Source: Fibrobacter sp.
GTDB lineage: Bacteria > Fibrobacterota > Fibrobacteria > Fibrobacterales > Fibrobacteraceae
DNA length: 64,000 nucleotides
NCBI GenBank assembly: GCA_017503015.1
Contig: JAFVTX010000041.1
Span: forward strand, 1 to 64,000
Reading direction: 5' to 3'
Shown: positions 52,934-62,138 of the stretch, one piece after another
Layout of the letters: each line of letters opens with the position of its first letter
Numbering within the stretch: position 1 is the stretch's first letter
Made by a program: the position numbers and the translations under genes
The notes under the pieces: generated by a model
Told to the model about the DNA's origin: nothing
Databases searched by the model: none
Seen by the model: only the letters and a program-made list of their open reading frames with translations

Positions 52934-52962
52934 ATTATAGAAAAAAAGAACCACGAACGCAA
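52934..52962 (-). promoter_or_regulatory. Candidate promoter of the fabG-ketosynthase unit
   Basis: On the minus strand, -35 TTGCGT (52957-52962) and -10 TATAAT (52934-52939) are 17 bp apart. Confidence 0.5.
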
Positions 52963-52975
52963 TTGCCACAGCGAC

Positions 52976-55333
52976 CTATTTACCCCTAGAACCCGCAAAC
53001 GGAGACAGGATAAAATTGAAAAGAATTCCCAAGAACACGGAAAGGCCAAAAGTGGATACCGGCGAAAATCCGCTGAAAGAAAGGCTCCCGAAAGAGAGGA
53101 TGGTGGTCAGGGCCGATAGCGCGATGGCAAGTACCGTCACGGCGCTCCCGCGCCCCTCCCTGAAAAACAGGGAGTAATCGATGCCTATACCGAGGGTAAG
53201 AATAATTCCCACCGTAGCAAAGAAATTGAAAGGTACACCCAGATAGCCGAACAGCGCCACCGCAAGGCAGGAGGCGCATACTGGAATCCGCATAATGGAA
53301 CTCGCCCCGGCAAACCCGTAAATGAACAGCAGTACCGCAAACACCAGCACAAAGGCAACCCCAACTAGGGCAAGGGCGGTCAAAGAAAGCCGCGTCAGGT
53401 TCTCGTTAATCTGGTTTACCTTGTCCATAAAGTAGATGCCCTCACCTGCAAGGCCAGTAAGCTTGGCGGCGTCATGAACATGGAGAGGCATCACCGCACT
53501 GTAGTAGGAATCCCCTACGCGGCCAATCCAGAGGCTGTTCAGAAGTTTTTCGAAATTGGCGGGCAACCTGCCTTCGGGCTCAAGAACTTTCAGGCCCCGG
53601 GCCATCGAAGTGCGGAATGCCGAATCGGACCGGAGTCCAAGTTCCCTGTGCATCTCAGTGACAGTCAGGGAATCCATGGCCCGAGAAAGTATTTCGAAAT
53701 TTCCTTGCTGAACCGAACGGGGCGGAACAAACCTGCTAATGGCAAGGTAGTTCTGCAGCACGCCGTCGGCACGTTCCCGCTCCAAGCGCTTGCAGAAGGC
53801 ATGTTCCCGCTCCAGCACCTCCTGGACGGAGCTCCCCTTCACCAAGAAGTAACTGCCCGAAGAGCCGAAATCCAGAAGTTCCATGGAAAGCTTTTCCTGG
53901 GCAAGGCGCGCAGACGACATGGTGTAGAGGGACTTGAGGTCCGTACCCCACTGCACGCGGTAAATTCCTACGGCTGCGACGGCGACGACCAAAGCAGCCA
54001 CCGCAAGCGACGCCCACTTTTTCGCTTTGAACACCCCAAGCCATTTTCCGTAACAATCCAAGACCTTTGAAACCATTCCAAGGGCGAAACCCGCAGGAGC
54101 GCGGGTCTTCGCGGCAGGCAGGGCCGCAAACAAAAGCGTAATGGTCAAGAAGGAGCTGGCAAGCCCCGCCATGGAGAAAACCGCCATCTGCCGGAGCAGC
54201 GGGAAGGGAGCGAAGGTGAGAGCCAAGTACGAAAGTTCCGTGGTCATGAATCCCAGGACAAGTCCCTTGAAAATCAGGCCACGTACACCGCCACCGTCCA
54301 GCCGTTCTTCCCGAATCTTCCAGCCCGTAAAGAAATGGATGGCGTAGTCGATGCTCACGCCGATGACGCTGGTCCCGAACACGAAGGTGAAAATATGGAT
54401 AGAACCGAAAAGCGTCCAGGAGACCGACAGGGCCGAAACGATGGCGATACCAATGGAAAAAAGCGTTAGCGCCAGGGGTACGGCAGACCTGTAGGTGGAA
54501 AGGATCAGCAACAGGAGCAACACGATGGACACTCCCGAAATCACGGCCACTTCCAGCTGCGCCCGGGAAGAACTTTCGTAACTGTGGAACGGCACTCCTG
54601 TGGTTGCCACCACCAGGGCGGAATCCAACCCTTTCAGTTCCGAAATCTTCTGTTCAATAATCTGGAGGGCGCTACCGTCGCCACCGAAGGTGGATGCACC
54701 CGGAACAAGGCTTGCAGACCACATGACGTAGGTCCGTAGGGAATCCCGCAGCACAAGACGCTCATCCCGGAGTTCCACGTTCTTGCTCATGAAGGAGAGG
54801 TTTCCCAGAACATCCTCGAAGGCCTGGGCCGAAAGCAAGAAGGGGTCTTCGTCCAGGTTCTCGAGGCTTGCCATGGAAAAGCCTCCGTAGATTTTTTCCA
54901 GGGCGTTCTGCTTCAAGAAGGCTCCCCCACCCTGGCGAACGCGGTCCATAAACGCTTCGCTCTGCAATGCATAGCGATATTCCCTGGCGAAGGCACGGGC
55001 TTCGTCCATAGAGCTGTCCGACACCAGGTAGCTTACCTTTTCCAGCTGGCCATTCCCGCGCAGCGCCCGGTCGAATTCGTCTGCCGCCGCCTTCGCCTTT
55101 TCGAAATCGCTATGGCCCACAAGCACCGTCATCTGGCCCATGGTCCTGCGGGAAAGCTCGGCGTCGGCATCACCCAGACCCGCCGACACCTGCGAAGGCG
55201 GCAAAACGGAGAAAAGGTTTGAATCGATTTTCCAGGGGCTAGCGTTCAAGCCCAGCGCAATGATGGCGACATGCAAGATTCCCCAGAGGAGAATCCCCCA
55301 CTTGTTCATCCGTTTTTTTTCGGGCTTATCCAT
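52976..55333 (-). CDS. MMPL/RND-family exporter
   Basis: The 785-residue protein has the RND-like layout of two halves, each with a membrane segment, a ~200-residue periplasmic domain and a bundle of about five membrane segments (VAVISGVSIVLLLLLILSTY and GASSIMRIPVCASCLAVALF areas). GVSIDYAIHFF and GIGIDYSLFFREG are the paired family motifs. MMPL proteins of this type move lipids or polyene-type pigments to the outer membrane. GGAG lies 4 bases before the ATG. It is 18 bp downstream of the LolA-like gene, so the two are probably one transport unit. Confidence 0.9.
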   Translation of the reverse strand: MDKPEKKRMNKWGILLWGILHVAIIALGLNASPWKIDSNLFSVLPPSQVSAGLGDADAELSRRTMGQMTVLVGHSDFEKAKAAADEFDRALRGNGQLEKVSYLVSDSSMDEARAFAREYRYALQSEAFMDRVRQGGGAFLKQNALEKIYGGFSMASLENLDEDPFLLSAQAFEDVLGNLSFMSKNVELRDERLVLRDSLRTYVMWSASLVPGASTFGGDGSALQIIEQKISELKGLDSALVVATTGVPFHSYESSSRAQLEVAVISGVSIVLLLLLILSTYRSAVPLALTLFSIGIAIVSALSVSWTLFGSIHIFTFVFGTSVIGVSIDYAIHFFTGWKIREERLDGGGVRGLIFKGLVLGFMTTELSYLALTFAPFPLLRQMAVFSMAGLASSFLTITLLFAALPAAKTRAPAGFALGMVSKVLDCYGKWLGVFKAKKWASLAVAALVVAVAAVGIYRVQWGTDLKSLYTMSSARLAQEKLSMELLDFGSSGSYFLVKGSSVQEVLEREHAFCKRLERERADGVLQNYLAISRFVPPRSVQQGNFEILSRAMDSLTVTEMHRELGLRSDSAFRTSMARGLKVLEPEGRLPANFEKLLNSLWIGRVGDSYYSAVMPLHVHDAAKLTGLAGEGIYFMDKVNQINENLTRLSLTALALVGVAFVLVFAVLLFIYGFAGASSIMRIPVCASCLAVALFGYLGVPFNFFATVGIILTLGIGIDYSLFFREGRGSAVTVLAIALSALTTILSFGSLSFSGFSPVSTFGLSVFLGILFNFILSPFAGSRGK

Positions 55334-55351
55334 GAAACTCCGCAGGCTCCA

Positions 55352-55990
55352 TCAGCGCAACAGGGCGGATTCTTCGGGAGTGAGGGAGATGCCCCCTTCC
55401 ACCTTGGAAAATTCGTAGAGGATGGGATTCCCGTCTCCGTCGGAGAGGGTCACCTTCTCCAGCCACTTGTGGCCCGAGAGCACCACCGACGAAATCTGCT
55501 TCTTGATGACGCTTTCCTTGGGAACAAGACCGATGGTCCAAAGTCCGTCCTTCCCCATCTCGAAGAAAATCTGGAATCGTTCTTCCAGCATTTTGCGGTT
55601 GCCCGAAAAAATTCCCTGAATGGTCTGGGAAACCTGGCCAAAAACCGCGTTGTCCTTCATGTTCATCTGGGAAACCGCCCCGGAGGCATTTTTCTGGAGC
55701 ATCTTGTCGCGGGTGATGGCGGTAAGGCTCTGGAAGGGCTTTTCCATATTCCACAAGATGCCCAGGGTATCCGCGATGACGAAACTCCCCGTGGAGACAA
55801 AGTCCCGGTTGATTTTCTTGACGGTCCGCACCTGCCTGAAACTCCCCCGTAGGTATTTCTGCTGCTGCATGGCCGAAAGCACCTGGGCAAGTTCCTTGGA
55901 ACGCTCCACCGTCAAAGGACTTGCAAAGACATCGGCAAACGCCACAGACGTTAGCGCAAGACACAGGAACATTGCCAAAAACAGTTTCAT
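55352..55990 (-). CDS. LolA-like periplasmic lipid/lipoprotein carrier
   Basis: The 212-residue protein has a signal peptide (MKLFLAMFLCLALTSVAFA) and a LolA-type fold: LRGSFRQVRTVKKINRDFVSTG, ADTLGILWNMEKPF, and DGNPILYEFSKVEGG. In aryl-polyene clusters a LolA-like protein works with an MMPL exporter; here they are adjacent. A general lipoprotein carrier function cannot be excluded. The start at 55990 gives the signal peptide; the frame is open further upstream across the divergent acyltransferase gene. Confidence 0.85.
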   Translation of the reverse strand: MKLFLAMFLCLALTSVAFADVFASPLTVERSKELAQVLSAMQQQKYLRGSFRQVRTVKKINRDFVSTGSFVIADTLGILWNMEKPFQSLTAITRDKMLQKNASGAVSQMNMKDNAVFGQVSQTIQGIFSGNRKMLEERFQIFFEMGKDGLWTIGLVPKESVIKKQISSVVLSGHKWLEKVTLSDGDGNPILYEFSKVEGGISLTPEESALLR

Positions 55991-56061
55991 ATGACTCAAA
56001 TATAGCTTGTTTACCCAATTTTTTTTATCTTTCCGAATAGAAACGCTACATCGTGAGAGAC

Positions 56062-56898
56062 ATGACTTTTTTCCAACGAATAGCCTACGCCTGGCGGACA
56101 TACGTGAAGTTACAGACCTTCTTCTTTTTCGGGTTGGGTAGTCTTGTCCAGGCCTCCGTGGTATTTCCGACACTTTTTCTCCTTTCCGGCTTTTCGCGGA
56201 AACGGTTCAGCCGGTGGGCCCGTTACGCCATCCACATCGCGCTCAAGATTCTCATCTGGCAGCTGGTGTTGCTGAGGGGTTCCAAATTCAAGGTGGAACA
56301 CCGTGAACGCCTCAAGGGACTCCACTCCAAGATCATTATCGCCAACCACCCTTCCCTGCTAGACGTGGTGTTGCTGTTTTCCATCATCCCCAACGCCGAC
56401 TGCATCGTGAAGGGGGCTCTCGGCAAGAACCGCTTTGTCTCCGGAATCGTAAATTCCATCTACATCCTCAATTCAGAATCCTTCGACCAGCAGATGATGG
56501 AAGTGAAACGCACCACAGACCAAGGGAACAACCTCATCATCTTCCCCGAAGGTACACGCTCCGAACCGGGCAAGCCGTGGGACTTCAAGAAGGGGGCGGC
56601 CAGGTTCGCCATCGGCTGCAAGCGCGACATCGTGCCCATCTACTTTGGCGGAAACGAGATTATCGGGCTTCGCAAGCACGACAAGCTGGTAAGCTACCAC
56701 CCCAGAGAACAGTACCATTTCTACCTGGACGTGCTGGAAACCATTTCCGTAGAGCCCTACCTGGAAGGCCATCAGGGCGCACAGGTGGTGGCCCTCACCA
56801 AAGAGATGCAGCGCCGCCTGGAAGAACGTAGGGATTTGGACCCGGAATACCCACAGAGACTCATTGACCAACAGGCCGAATTGCAAGGTAAGACATGA
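56062..56898 (+). CDS. Lysophospholipid (1-acylglycerol-3-phosphate-like) acyltransferase
   Basis: The 278-residue membrane-associated enzyme has a membrane segment near residue 25, the acyltransferase box IANHPSLLD (NHxxxxD), then a FPEGTRS motif and DFKKGAARFAI. It adds an acyl chain to a lysolipid or a related acceptor. An in-frame GTG at 56053 is a second possible start. It diverges from the LolA-like gene and its stop overlaps the ruvA start (ATGA). It may belong functionally to the LolA/MMPL set or to phospholipid synthesis. Confidence 0.85.
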   Translation: MTFFQRIAYAWRTYVKLQTFFFFGLGSLVQASVVFPTLFLLSGFSRKRFSRWARYAIHIALKILIWQLVLLRGSKFKVEHRERLKGLHSKIIIANHPSLLDVVLLFSIIPNADCIVKGALGKNRFVSGIVNSIYILNSESFDQQMMEVKRTTDQGNNLIIFPEGTRSEPGKPWDFKKGAARFAIGCKRDIVPIYFGGNEIIGLRKHDKLVSYHPREQYHFYLDVLETISVEPYLEGHQGAQVVALTKEMQRRLEERRDLDPEYPQRLIDQQAELQGKT

Positions 56899-57503
56899 TT
56901 GAACAGATTCGCGGAAAACTGATACAGAAAAGCCCCACCTTCGTGGTGGTGGACGTGGCAGGCATCGGCTACGGAGTCAACATCTCCGCACGCACGGGCG
57001 GCATGCTCCCCGACGAAAACGCCGAGGTGCTCCTGTACACGAACCTGGTGGTCCGTGAAGATTCCATGACCCTCTTCGGATTTGCGGACCAGGCCGAAAA
57101 GGATTTGTTCCTGATGCTTCTGGACGTGAACGGCGTGGGTCCCAAGATGGCCCAGCGGATTCTGAGCGGAGTCTCCCCCGCCGACCTTTTGAACATGATT
57201 GCCAGCGACAACAAGAGCGCCCTAGGGAAAATCAAGGGCCTGGGCAAGAAGACTACCGAACAGATGGTGCTCACCCTCAAGGACCGTGCGGCCACCATGC
57301 TTCAGGCTCTCGGGAACGTGGAAGGTTCTGGCGTCACCGGCATGGGCGTACTCACTGGCGCCAAGATGGAGGCGGTGCTTGCGCTCCATACCCTGGGGGT
57401 CAAGGACCCTGCGGCAGAAAAGGCCGTGGCCAAGGCCTACGAGAACCTGGGCGACTCCGCCGACGCAGCCGCCCTCATCCCCGAAGCCCTGAAATATCTC
57501 TAA
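56895..57503 (+). CDS. ruvA: Holliday junction helicase subunit RuvA
   Basis: The 202-residue protein has the OB-fold N-terminus (MIEQIRGKLIQK, VVVDVAGIGYGV), the helix-hairpin-helix region (LLDVNGVGPKMAQRILSG, IKGLGKKTTEQMVL) and a C-terminal domain that would contact RuvB. It binds four-way junctions during recombination. Its start overlaps the acyltransferase stop. ruvB and ruvC are not in this window. Confidence 0.95.
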   Translation: MIEQIRGKLIQKSPTFVVVDVAGIGYGVNISARTGGMLPDENAEVLLYTNLVVREDSMTLFGFADQAEKDLFLMLLDVNGVGPKMAQRILSGVSPADLLNMIASDNKSALGKIKGLGKKTTEQMVLTLKDRAATMLQALGNVEGSGVTGMGVLTGAKMEAVLALHTLGVKDPAAEKAVAKAYENLGDSADAAALIPEALKYL

Positions 57504-57504
57504 T

Positions 57505-57536
57505 CATTGTCATTGCGAGCAACGCGAAGCAATCTC
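57505..57536. repeat. Short intergenic repeat before mqnE
   Basis: CATTGTCATTGCGAGCAACG, through AAGCAATCTC, has inverted ends (ATTGC and GCAAT) and the GTCATT...ATCTC borders shared with the other hairpin units. Confidence 0.5.
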
Positions 57537-57550
57537 TAACTTGAATTAAT

Positions 57551-58591
57551 ATGTCCCGCATTACAGAAGCCGAAGCCCTAGACCTTTTCAACAACGCCCC
57601 CCTGAAGGAGCTGTGCGCCATGGCCTGCGCCGAAAAGGAACTCCGCCACGGGAAATCCGTCTATTGGGTCAACAACAGACAAATTAACTATACCAACGTC
57701 TGCGTTCTGCACTGCAAGTTCTGCGCCTTCTCCAAAATCAAGAAGGACAGCCCCACCGCCTACGACTGGGACTACGGCACCATCAGGGCAAAGGCCGCCG
57801 AGGCCATCGGCCAGGGAGCGCGGGAACTCCACATTGTAGGCGGTCTCCATCCGGACCACCCCTTCGACTACTACATCGACATGCTCTCGAAACTCCGCAA
57901 GGAATTCCCGAAGGTGAACCTGAAGGCCTTTACCGCCGTAGAAATCTGCCACTTCTCGAAAATTTCGGGCCAGAGCCCCGAACAGATCATGGCCACGCTG
58001 AAAAAGGCAGGCCTTGACGCCCTCCCCGGAGGCGGCGCCGAAATCCTGGTGCAAAGCGTCCGGGACCAAATCTGCCCGGGTAAAGAAACTGGCGAGGAAT
58101 GGCTTTCTGTGCACAAAGCTGCACACAAGCTGGGAATCCCCACCAACGCCACCATGCTCTTTGGCCACGTCGAAAAGCCCGAAGACCGTATCGCCCACAT
58201 GGGCATGCTGCGGACACTGCAAGACGAAACCCCCGGATTCTTCGCCTTCATCCCCCTGGTTTACCACCCGGAACACAACGCCCTCCACAAAATTGTCCCC
58301 GAGATTACAAGCGAAGAGGATATATTGCGGACCGTAGCAGTCTCCAGGCTGTTCCTGGACAACTTCCCGCATATCAAGGCCTACTGGATACAGATGGGAA
58401 TCGAAACCGCCATGAAGGCCCTCCACGCCGGGGCATCCGACCTGGACGGCACCATCATGGAAGAAAAAATCACCCACGCCGCCGGAGCAAAAGTCCCCGT
58501 GGGAATGAGCCCTTCCCGCATGCGGGAACTGATTATTGGCGAAGGCCTCACCCCCGTCGAACGGGACGCCATGTACGAGACTTTCGGGTAG
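57551..58591 (+). CDS. mqnE: Aminofutalosine synthase MqnE
   Basis: The 346-residue radical SAM enzyme makes aminofutalosine in the futalosine route to menaquinone. CVLHCKFCAF holds the cluster cysteines. HIVGGLHPDHPFDYYIDML, LKAFTAVEICHFSKISG, LPGGGAEIL and LDGTIMEEKITH match MqnE rather than MqnC. The gene follows ruvA after a small repeat. The other mqn genes are outside the window. Confidence 0.93.
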   Translation: MSRITEAEALDLFNNAPLKELCAMACAEKELRHGKSVYWVNNRQINYTNVCVLHCKFCAFSKIKKDSPTAYDWDYGTIRAKAAEAIGQGARELHIVGGLHPDHPFDYYIDMLSKLRKEFPKVNLKAFTAVEICHFSKISGQSPEQIMATLKKAGLDALPGGGAEILVQSVRDQICPGKETGEEWLSVHKAAHKLGIPTNATMLFGHVEKPEDRIAHMGMLRTLQDETPGFFAFIPLVYHPEHNALHKIVPEITSEEDILRTVAVSRLFLDNFPHIKAYWIQMGIETAMKALHAGASDLDGTIMEEKITHAAGAKVPVGMSPSRMRELIIGEGLTPVERDAMYETFG

Positions 58592-58605
58592 ATGGCACTA
58601 GAAAA

Positions 58606-58627
58606 CCCCGTGCAGAATTGCACAGGG
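58606..58627. terminator. Weak bidirectional terminator between mqnE and the lipoprotein gene
   Basis: CCCCGTGCA and TGCACAGGG pair over nine positions with one mismatch and a 4-nt loop. TTTT follows on the minus strand. Confidence 0.45.
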
Positions 58628-58660
58628 CTTTCGTCGTTCTTAAGGAATAATTCTTTTAGA

Positions 58661-59293
58661 TTACTTCTTCTGGAGCGGGGTATCCTTCAGGATTTCCTCG
58701 ACCAGGTTCTTCATGTTTTCTTCCCAGTCGCCCTTGCCCATGGCGAAGCCGAGATGGACGCGGGCCTTGAGCGTGCCGCTCGCCACAACGGTCTTGCTGT
58801 CGGCGTTGGCAATGGAGTATTCGCCGGTGAACTGGAGGTAGCTCTTGGTTTCGGCGCTCATGGTGAGCGGGTTCATCTTGGTTTCGGAGAGGCGGGAAAC
58901 TTCGAGGTTGCTCATGGAGATGATGAGACCAGAAACGCCGTCGAGAGCGTCAAACTTCGGGGAGGGAACGAGATAGTCCTTCTTGCCGAACTTGGTCGAG
59001 GTCATGGTGAAATCTGCCGCTTCCTTGGCCGTGAAATTGGCGGCGATGTCGGCCTGGCTCTTCAGTTCGCTGCCCATCTGCTGGGTGAACCAACCGGAGA
59101 AGTTGCTGGAGAAGTCCGGAAGGTCGTCGGCAACGTCGTCCTGGTTCTTCACGACCGGCTCGGTGTAGAAGACGGTCACTGCCGTTGCCGGCTCAGTCCA
59201 ACTAGGGTCGATGTTCTTGAGACCAGCCTTGCCCCCGCAACCGATGAGAGAAAGTGAGACTGCACAGAGAAGAAGTGCAGCAATTTTTTTCAT
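58661..59293 (-). CDS. Lipoprotein of unknown function
   Basis: The 210-residue protein has a lipoprotein signal with lipobox LIGC (Cys18 region), then a mostly beta-strand sequence (PATAVTVFYTEPVV, MTSTKFGKKDYLVPSPKF, SGLIISMSNLEVS, SYLQFTGEYSIAN). AGGAGG lies 9 bases before the ATG at 59293. The family is not recognised. The 310-bp upstream gap holds a conserved palindromic element (59432-59458). Confidence 0.72.
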   Translation of the reverse strand: MKKIAALLLCAVSLSLIGCGGKAGLKNIDPSWTEPATAVTVFYTEPVVKNQDDVADDLPDFSSNFSGWFTQQMGSELKSQADIAANFTAKEAADFTMTSTKFGKKDYLVPSPKFDALDGVSGLIISMSNLEVSRLSETKMNPLTMSAETKSYLQFTGEYSIANADSKTVVASGTLKARVHLGFAMGKGDWEENMKNLVEEILKDTPLQKK

Positions 59294-59431
59294 GATATTA
59301 TCCTCCTGATGGGAAATTTCCAGAAAAACGACATTGTTTTCCTGGCGAGGCAATATAGGAAAAATTTGTTCCAAAAAAGAGATTTTTGTGCAATAAAAAA
59401 ATTTTTTTCGAAATTTTCCGTCAAAAATTTT

Positions 59432-59458
59432 CTATATGACTCAATCTGAAACATATAG
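59432..59458. promoter_or_regulatory. CTATATG-N13-CATATAG element, copy 1
   Basis: Perfect 7-bp inverted repeats, 13 bp apart, lie in the 310-bp gap between the lipoprotein and AAA-ATPase genes. The flanks (TCAAAAATTTT before, GAATTTTCC after) and the spacer (ACTCA at its left) also match copy 2 at 63470-63496. The rest of the gap is AT-rich with no gene seen; TATATT on the minus strand at 59352-59357 could be a -10 box for the lipoprotein gene. Confidence 0.55.
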
Positions 59459-59603
59459 GAATTTTCCAAGATTTCATGACGAAAAAGGCAATCCAGGGGC
59501 CTTTCCAGTTCAAGAAATTGCAAAAACGATCCGGCCCATCTAGACAATTTCCCAAATTTTATATATTTTTATTTTTGGGAAATAGAAATTCGGGAGCCGA
59601 CAA

Positions 59604-60803
59604 ATGAAACTGATTGAAAGAACAGAGTATTTGGACACATTGAAAAATGTCAGGGGCACACCCGACATCAAGATAATAACCGGAATCCGTCGTTCCGGCA
59701 AATCAAAATTATTAGAATCCTTTGCAGAATGGATTGCAAAAAATGATAAAAAGGCAAACATCATCAAGATCAACTTCAACTTGACGAAGTTTGAAAAATT
59801 ACAGAACTATTCCGCACTCGAAGAATATGCAGAACAGGCGTACAAGCCTAAAAAGACAAACTATCTGTTCATCGACGAAGTTCAACTTTGCGACTCGTTC
59901 GAAAAGGCATTGAACAGCCTACACGCCACGGAAAAATTCGACATCTATGTAACCGGCTCAAACGCATTCCTGCTTAGTAGCGATCTGGCAACGCTCTTTA
60001 CGGGTAGAACTTTTGAGATACCCGTCTTCCCGTTTTCGTTTGCGGAATACACAAAATACTACAAGCCGAAAAAAATGGAAGACTCGTTCGAATCCTACCT
60101 TAAAGAAGGGGGGATGGCGGGTTCCTTCTTATACAAGACTGAAAGCGAAAAGTTCCGTTACGTGAACGAAGATGTTTTCAACACGTTGGTTATCCGCGAC
60201 ATCGTCAAAAAATACAAGATTCGGAACAAGGTCTTTCTTGAAAAACTGATTGACTTTTTGATGGACAATGTCGGCAACATCACCTCCATCCGAAATATCG
60301 CCAAGACAATCAGCACCACAGGCGACAAGACGAACCATAAAACCATAGGTTCTTACATCGATTATTTATGCAAGGCATTCGCCTTCTACAAAATCCGAAG
60401 ATTCGACATTCGCGGAAAAAGATACTTGTCCACGGAAGACAAATACTACTTGAGCGACCATTCGTTCCGCTACGCAAGACTCGGGACCCGCAACATGGAC
60501 TACGGCCACGTGTACGAAAACATGGTTGCCATGGAATTACTTCGAAGGGGTTACCAACTTTACGTCGGAGTCCTATACAAGAAAGAAATCGACTTTGTAG
60601 CAATGAAACATGACGAAAAGCTGTATATCCAGGTATCGGACAACATCTCGGACAAGAAGACTTTTGAAAGGGAAACTGCCCCGCTGCTCGGAATAAAAGA
60701 CGCATACCCCAAAATGCTCATCGCGAGAACAAACCACGAAACGACCCAGTACGAAGGAATCAGAATCGTCGATGTCTCAAGATGGCTTCTTGGCATGGAT
60801 TAG
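59604..60803 (+). CDS. AAA-type ATPase with DUF4143 domain
   Basis: The 399-residue protein has Walker A GIRRSGKS (about 28-35), Walker B YLFIDEVQLC, then VTGSNAFLLSSDLATLFTGR, typical of AAA_14, followed by the DUF4143 C-terminal domain (YENMVAMELLRRGYQLYVG, KEIDFVAMK). These proteins are common accessory genes in host-associated bacteria, and their role is unsettled. The base composition is poorer in G and C than neighbouring genes, which suggests later acquisition. A hairpin repeat lies downstream. Confidence 0.87.
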   Translation: MKLIERTEYLDTLKNVRGTPDIKIITGIRRSGKSKLLESFAEWIAKNDKKANIIKINFNLTKFEKLQNYSALEEYAEQAYKPKKTNYLFIDEVQLCDSFEKALNSLHATEKFDIYVTGSNAFLLSSDLATLFTGRTFEIPVFPFSFAEYTKYYKPKKMEDSFESYLKEGGMAGSFLYKTESEKFRYVNEDVFNTLVIRDIVKKYKIRNKVFLEKLIDFLMDNVGNITSIRNIAKTISTTGDKTNHKTIGSYIDYLCKAFAFYKIRRFDIRGKRYLSTEDKYYLSDHSFRYARLGTRNMDYGHVYENMVAMELLRRGYQLYVGVLYKKEIDFVAMKHDEKLYIQVSDNISDKKTFERETAPLLGIKDAYPKMLIARTNHETTQYEGIRIVDVSRWLLGMD

Positions 60804-60873
60804 CCCCCAACGGATTAAGCCCTTCCTTGGGCGTTCCCCGGCCACGGGCCGGGTCGGGTGCTGCTCGCCTCTC

Positions 60874-60900
60874 GTCACCCCGGACCTGATCCGGGGTCGG
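60874..60900. repeat. Intergenic hairpin of the genome repeat type
   Basis: CCCCGGA and TCCGGGG form a perfect 7-bp stem (60878-60884 with 60890-60896). The unit starts GTCACCCCGG. A 7-nt periodic tract (GTGTGAA, GTGTGTA, GTGTGGG, ATGTGGG) follows at about 60961-60988. Confidence 0.7.
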
Positions 60901-61007
60901 CTCATCGAGCCGCTTACGCGTCTCGCCACAAAGGTGCGACGCCCCCTAACGCAGAAGCGGGTGTGAAGTGTGTAGTGTGGGATGTGGGTTGATTGTTTAT
61001 CGGCGGG

Positions 61008-62120
61008 TTACTCAGAGTCCTTGACGCAACGAACAGAAAGCCCGTAGTTCTTGTAGTAGTTGTACAGGCTCGCATAGCCGATGCCGTAGTACAATCTCAT
61101 GTAGTACGCGTAGTAGCTGAGGTACTCAGTAGAACTCCAGAAGTACGCGTAGTTGCCCTCGTAGTCGTAATCCCCATTGATGTCCCTGTAGCCGGCAGGA
61201 AGCGCCGAGAACCCGAAGGTATCTTCACCGTTGCCATCGTCGTACCAGCCTGTCACGGACTTGAGCTTGGAACCCGCCGTATTTGAAGACGTATATTCCG
61301 TAATGGAACCGTCAACGGCCACAATCAGGGCTTCCCATTCGCTTTGACTGGGCAAATGCCAGCCCTTGGGGCAGACGCCACGCACCAAGGTCGCTGAGCC
61401 CTCCGAAGCGACGCTACAAGTCTTGCCATAGCCGCAGCCCTTGCCGCTCGTGCTCCACTCACCCACGCTGTCCATGGCTGCAGCCCAGGTATAAAGACGA
61501 CCGTAGGTTTCGCAGTCGCCTTCCGTAGTTCCGATTCCACCACACCAGCTGTTTTCCGTCTCGTAGTTCAAGTTCTCGGCCATCCACACCTCGGAATAGC
61601 CAGTGCCCGCGGGGGCGATGGTCACCGTCTTGTAAATCTGTCCATCACGTTCATCGATAAACTCGCCATAGTTAATGTCCGGATTCAAGTAATCCCAGGC
61701 GGTTTTGCTAGACCCCTCAACATCGCTCGAGGTGACTCTCGAAGAACTAGAGTTGCTGGACTTGGTCGATGTTCCTGCCGAAGAAGGATTGCCCTTGCTA
61801 TCGCTCGACTTGTCACTCGATGAAGAGAAATCGCAGTCCATCTTCTCAATGAGGGTCCCGATGACCCAGCCGTTGTCGCCATCGCACACAGCCATGTTAT
61901 GGTATTCCGTCAGATAGGTGGCGACACACTTCTGACTCTTGCCGCAGTCGTAATCCGACAGTTCCATGAATGTCTCGACGGTGTCAGGAATTCCACCACG
62001 GTTCCCGCCACTACCATTATCGCCACCCGCCGACGAAGAATCGTCGCAGGCGGAAAGGGCGAACCCGAGCACCCCCGCAAGGGCGCAGACCGTAAACTTT
62101 TTCGCGAATGTATTTTTCAT
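61008..62120 (-). CDS. FISUMP-domain lipoprotein (tandem copy 2)
   Basis: The 370-residue protein has a lipobox LSAC (Cys25), a conserved 90-residue N-terminal part (GIPDTVETFMELSDYDCGKS, CVATYLTEYH, WVIGTLIEKMDC), a Ser/Lys linker, and a TIGR02145 domain (YKTVTIAPAGTGYSEVWMAE, ETYGRLYTWAAAM, GVCPKGWHLPSQ, GLSVRCVKD). AAAGG lies 7 bases before the ATG. It is a paralogue of the upstream gene; the N-terminal ~105 residues are nearly identical, while the domain itself differs. The ligand is unknown; surface location is likely. Confidence 0.92.
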   Translation of the reverse strand: MKNTFAKKFTVCALAGVLGFALSACDDSSSAGGDNGSGGNRGGIPDTVETFMELSDYDCGKSQKCVATYLTEYHNMAVCDGDNGWVIGTLIEKMDCDFSSSSDKSSDSKGNPSSAGTSTKSSNSSSSRVTSSDVEGSSKTAWDYLNPDINYGEFIDERDGQIYKTVTIAPAGTGYSEVWMAENLNYETENSWCGGIGTTEGDCETYGRLYTWAAAMDSVGEWSTSGKGCGYGKTCSVASEGSATLVRGVCPKGWHLPSQSEWEALIVAVDGSITEYTSSNTAGSKLKSVTGWYDDGNGEDTFGFSALPAGYRDINGDYDYEGNYAYFWSSTEYLSYYAYYMRLYYGIGYASLYNYYKNYGLSVRCVKDSE

Positions 62121-62138
62121 AGCAAAACCTTTGGGTTA

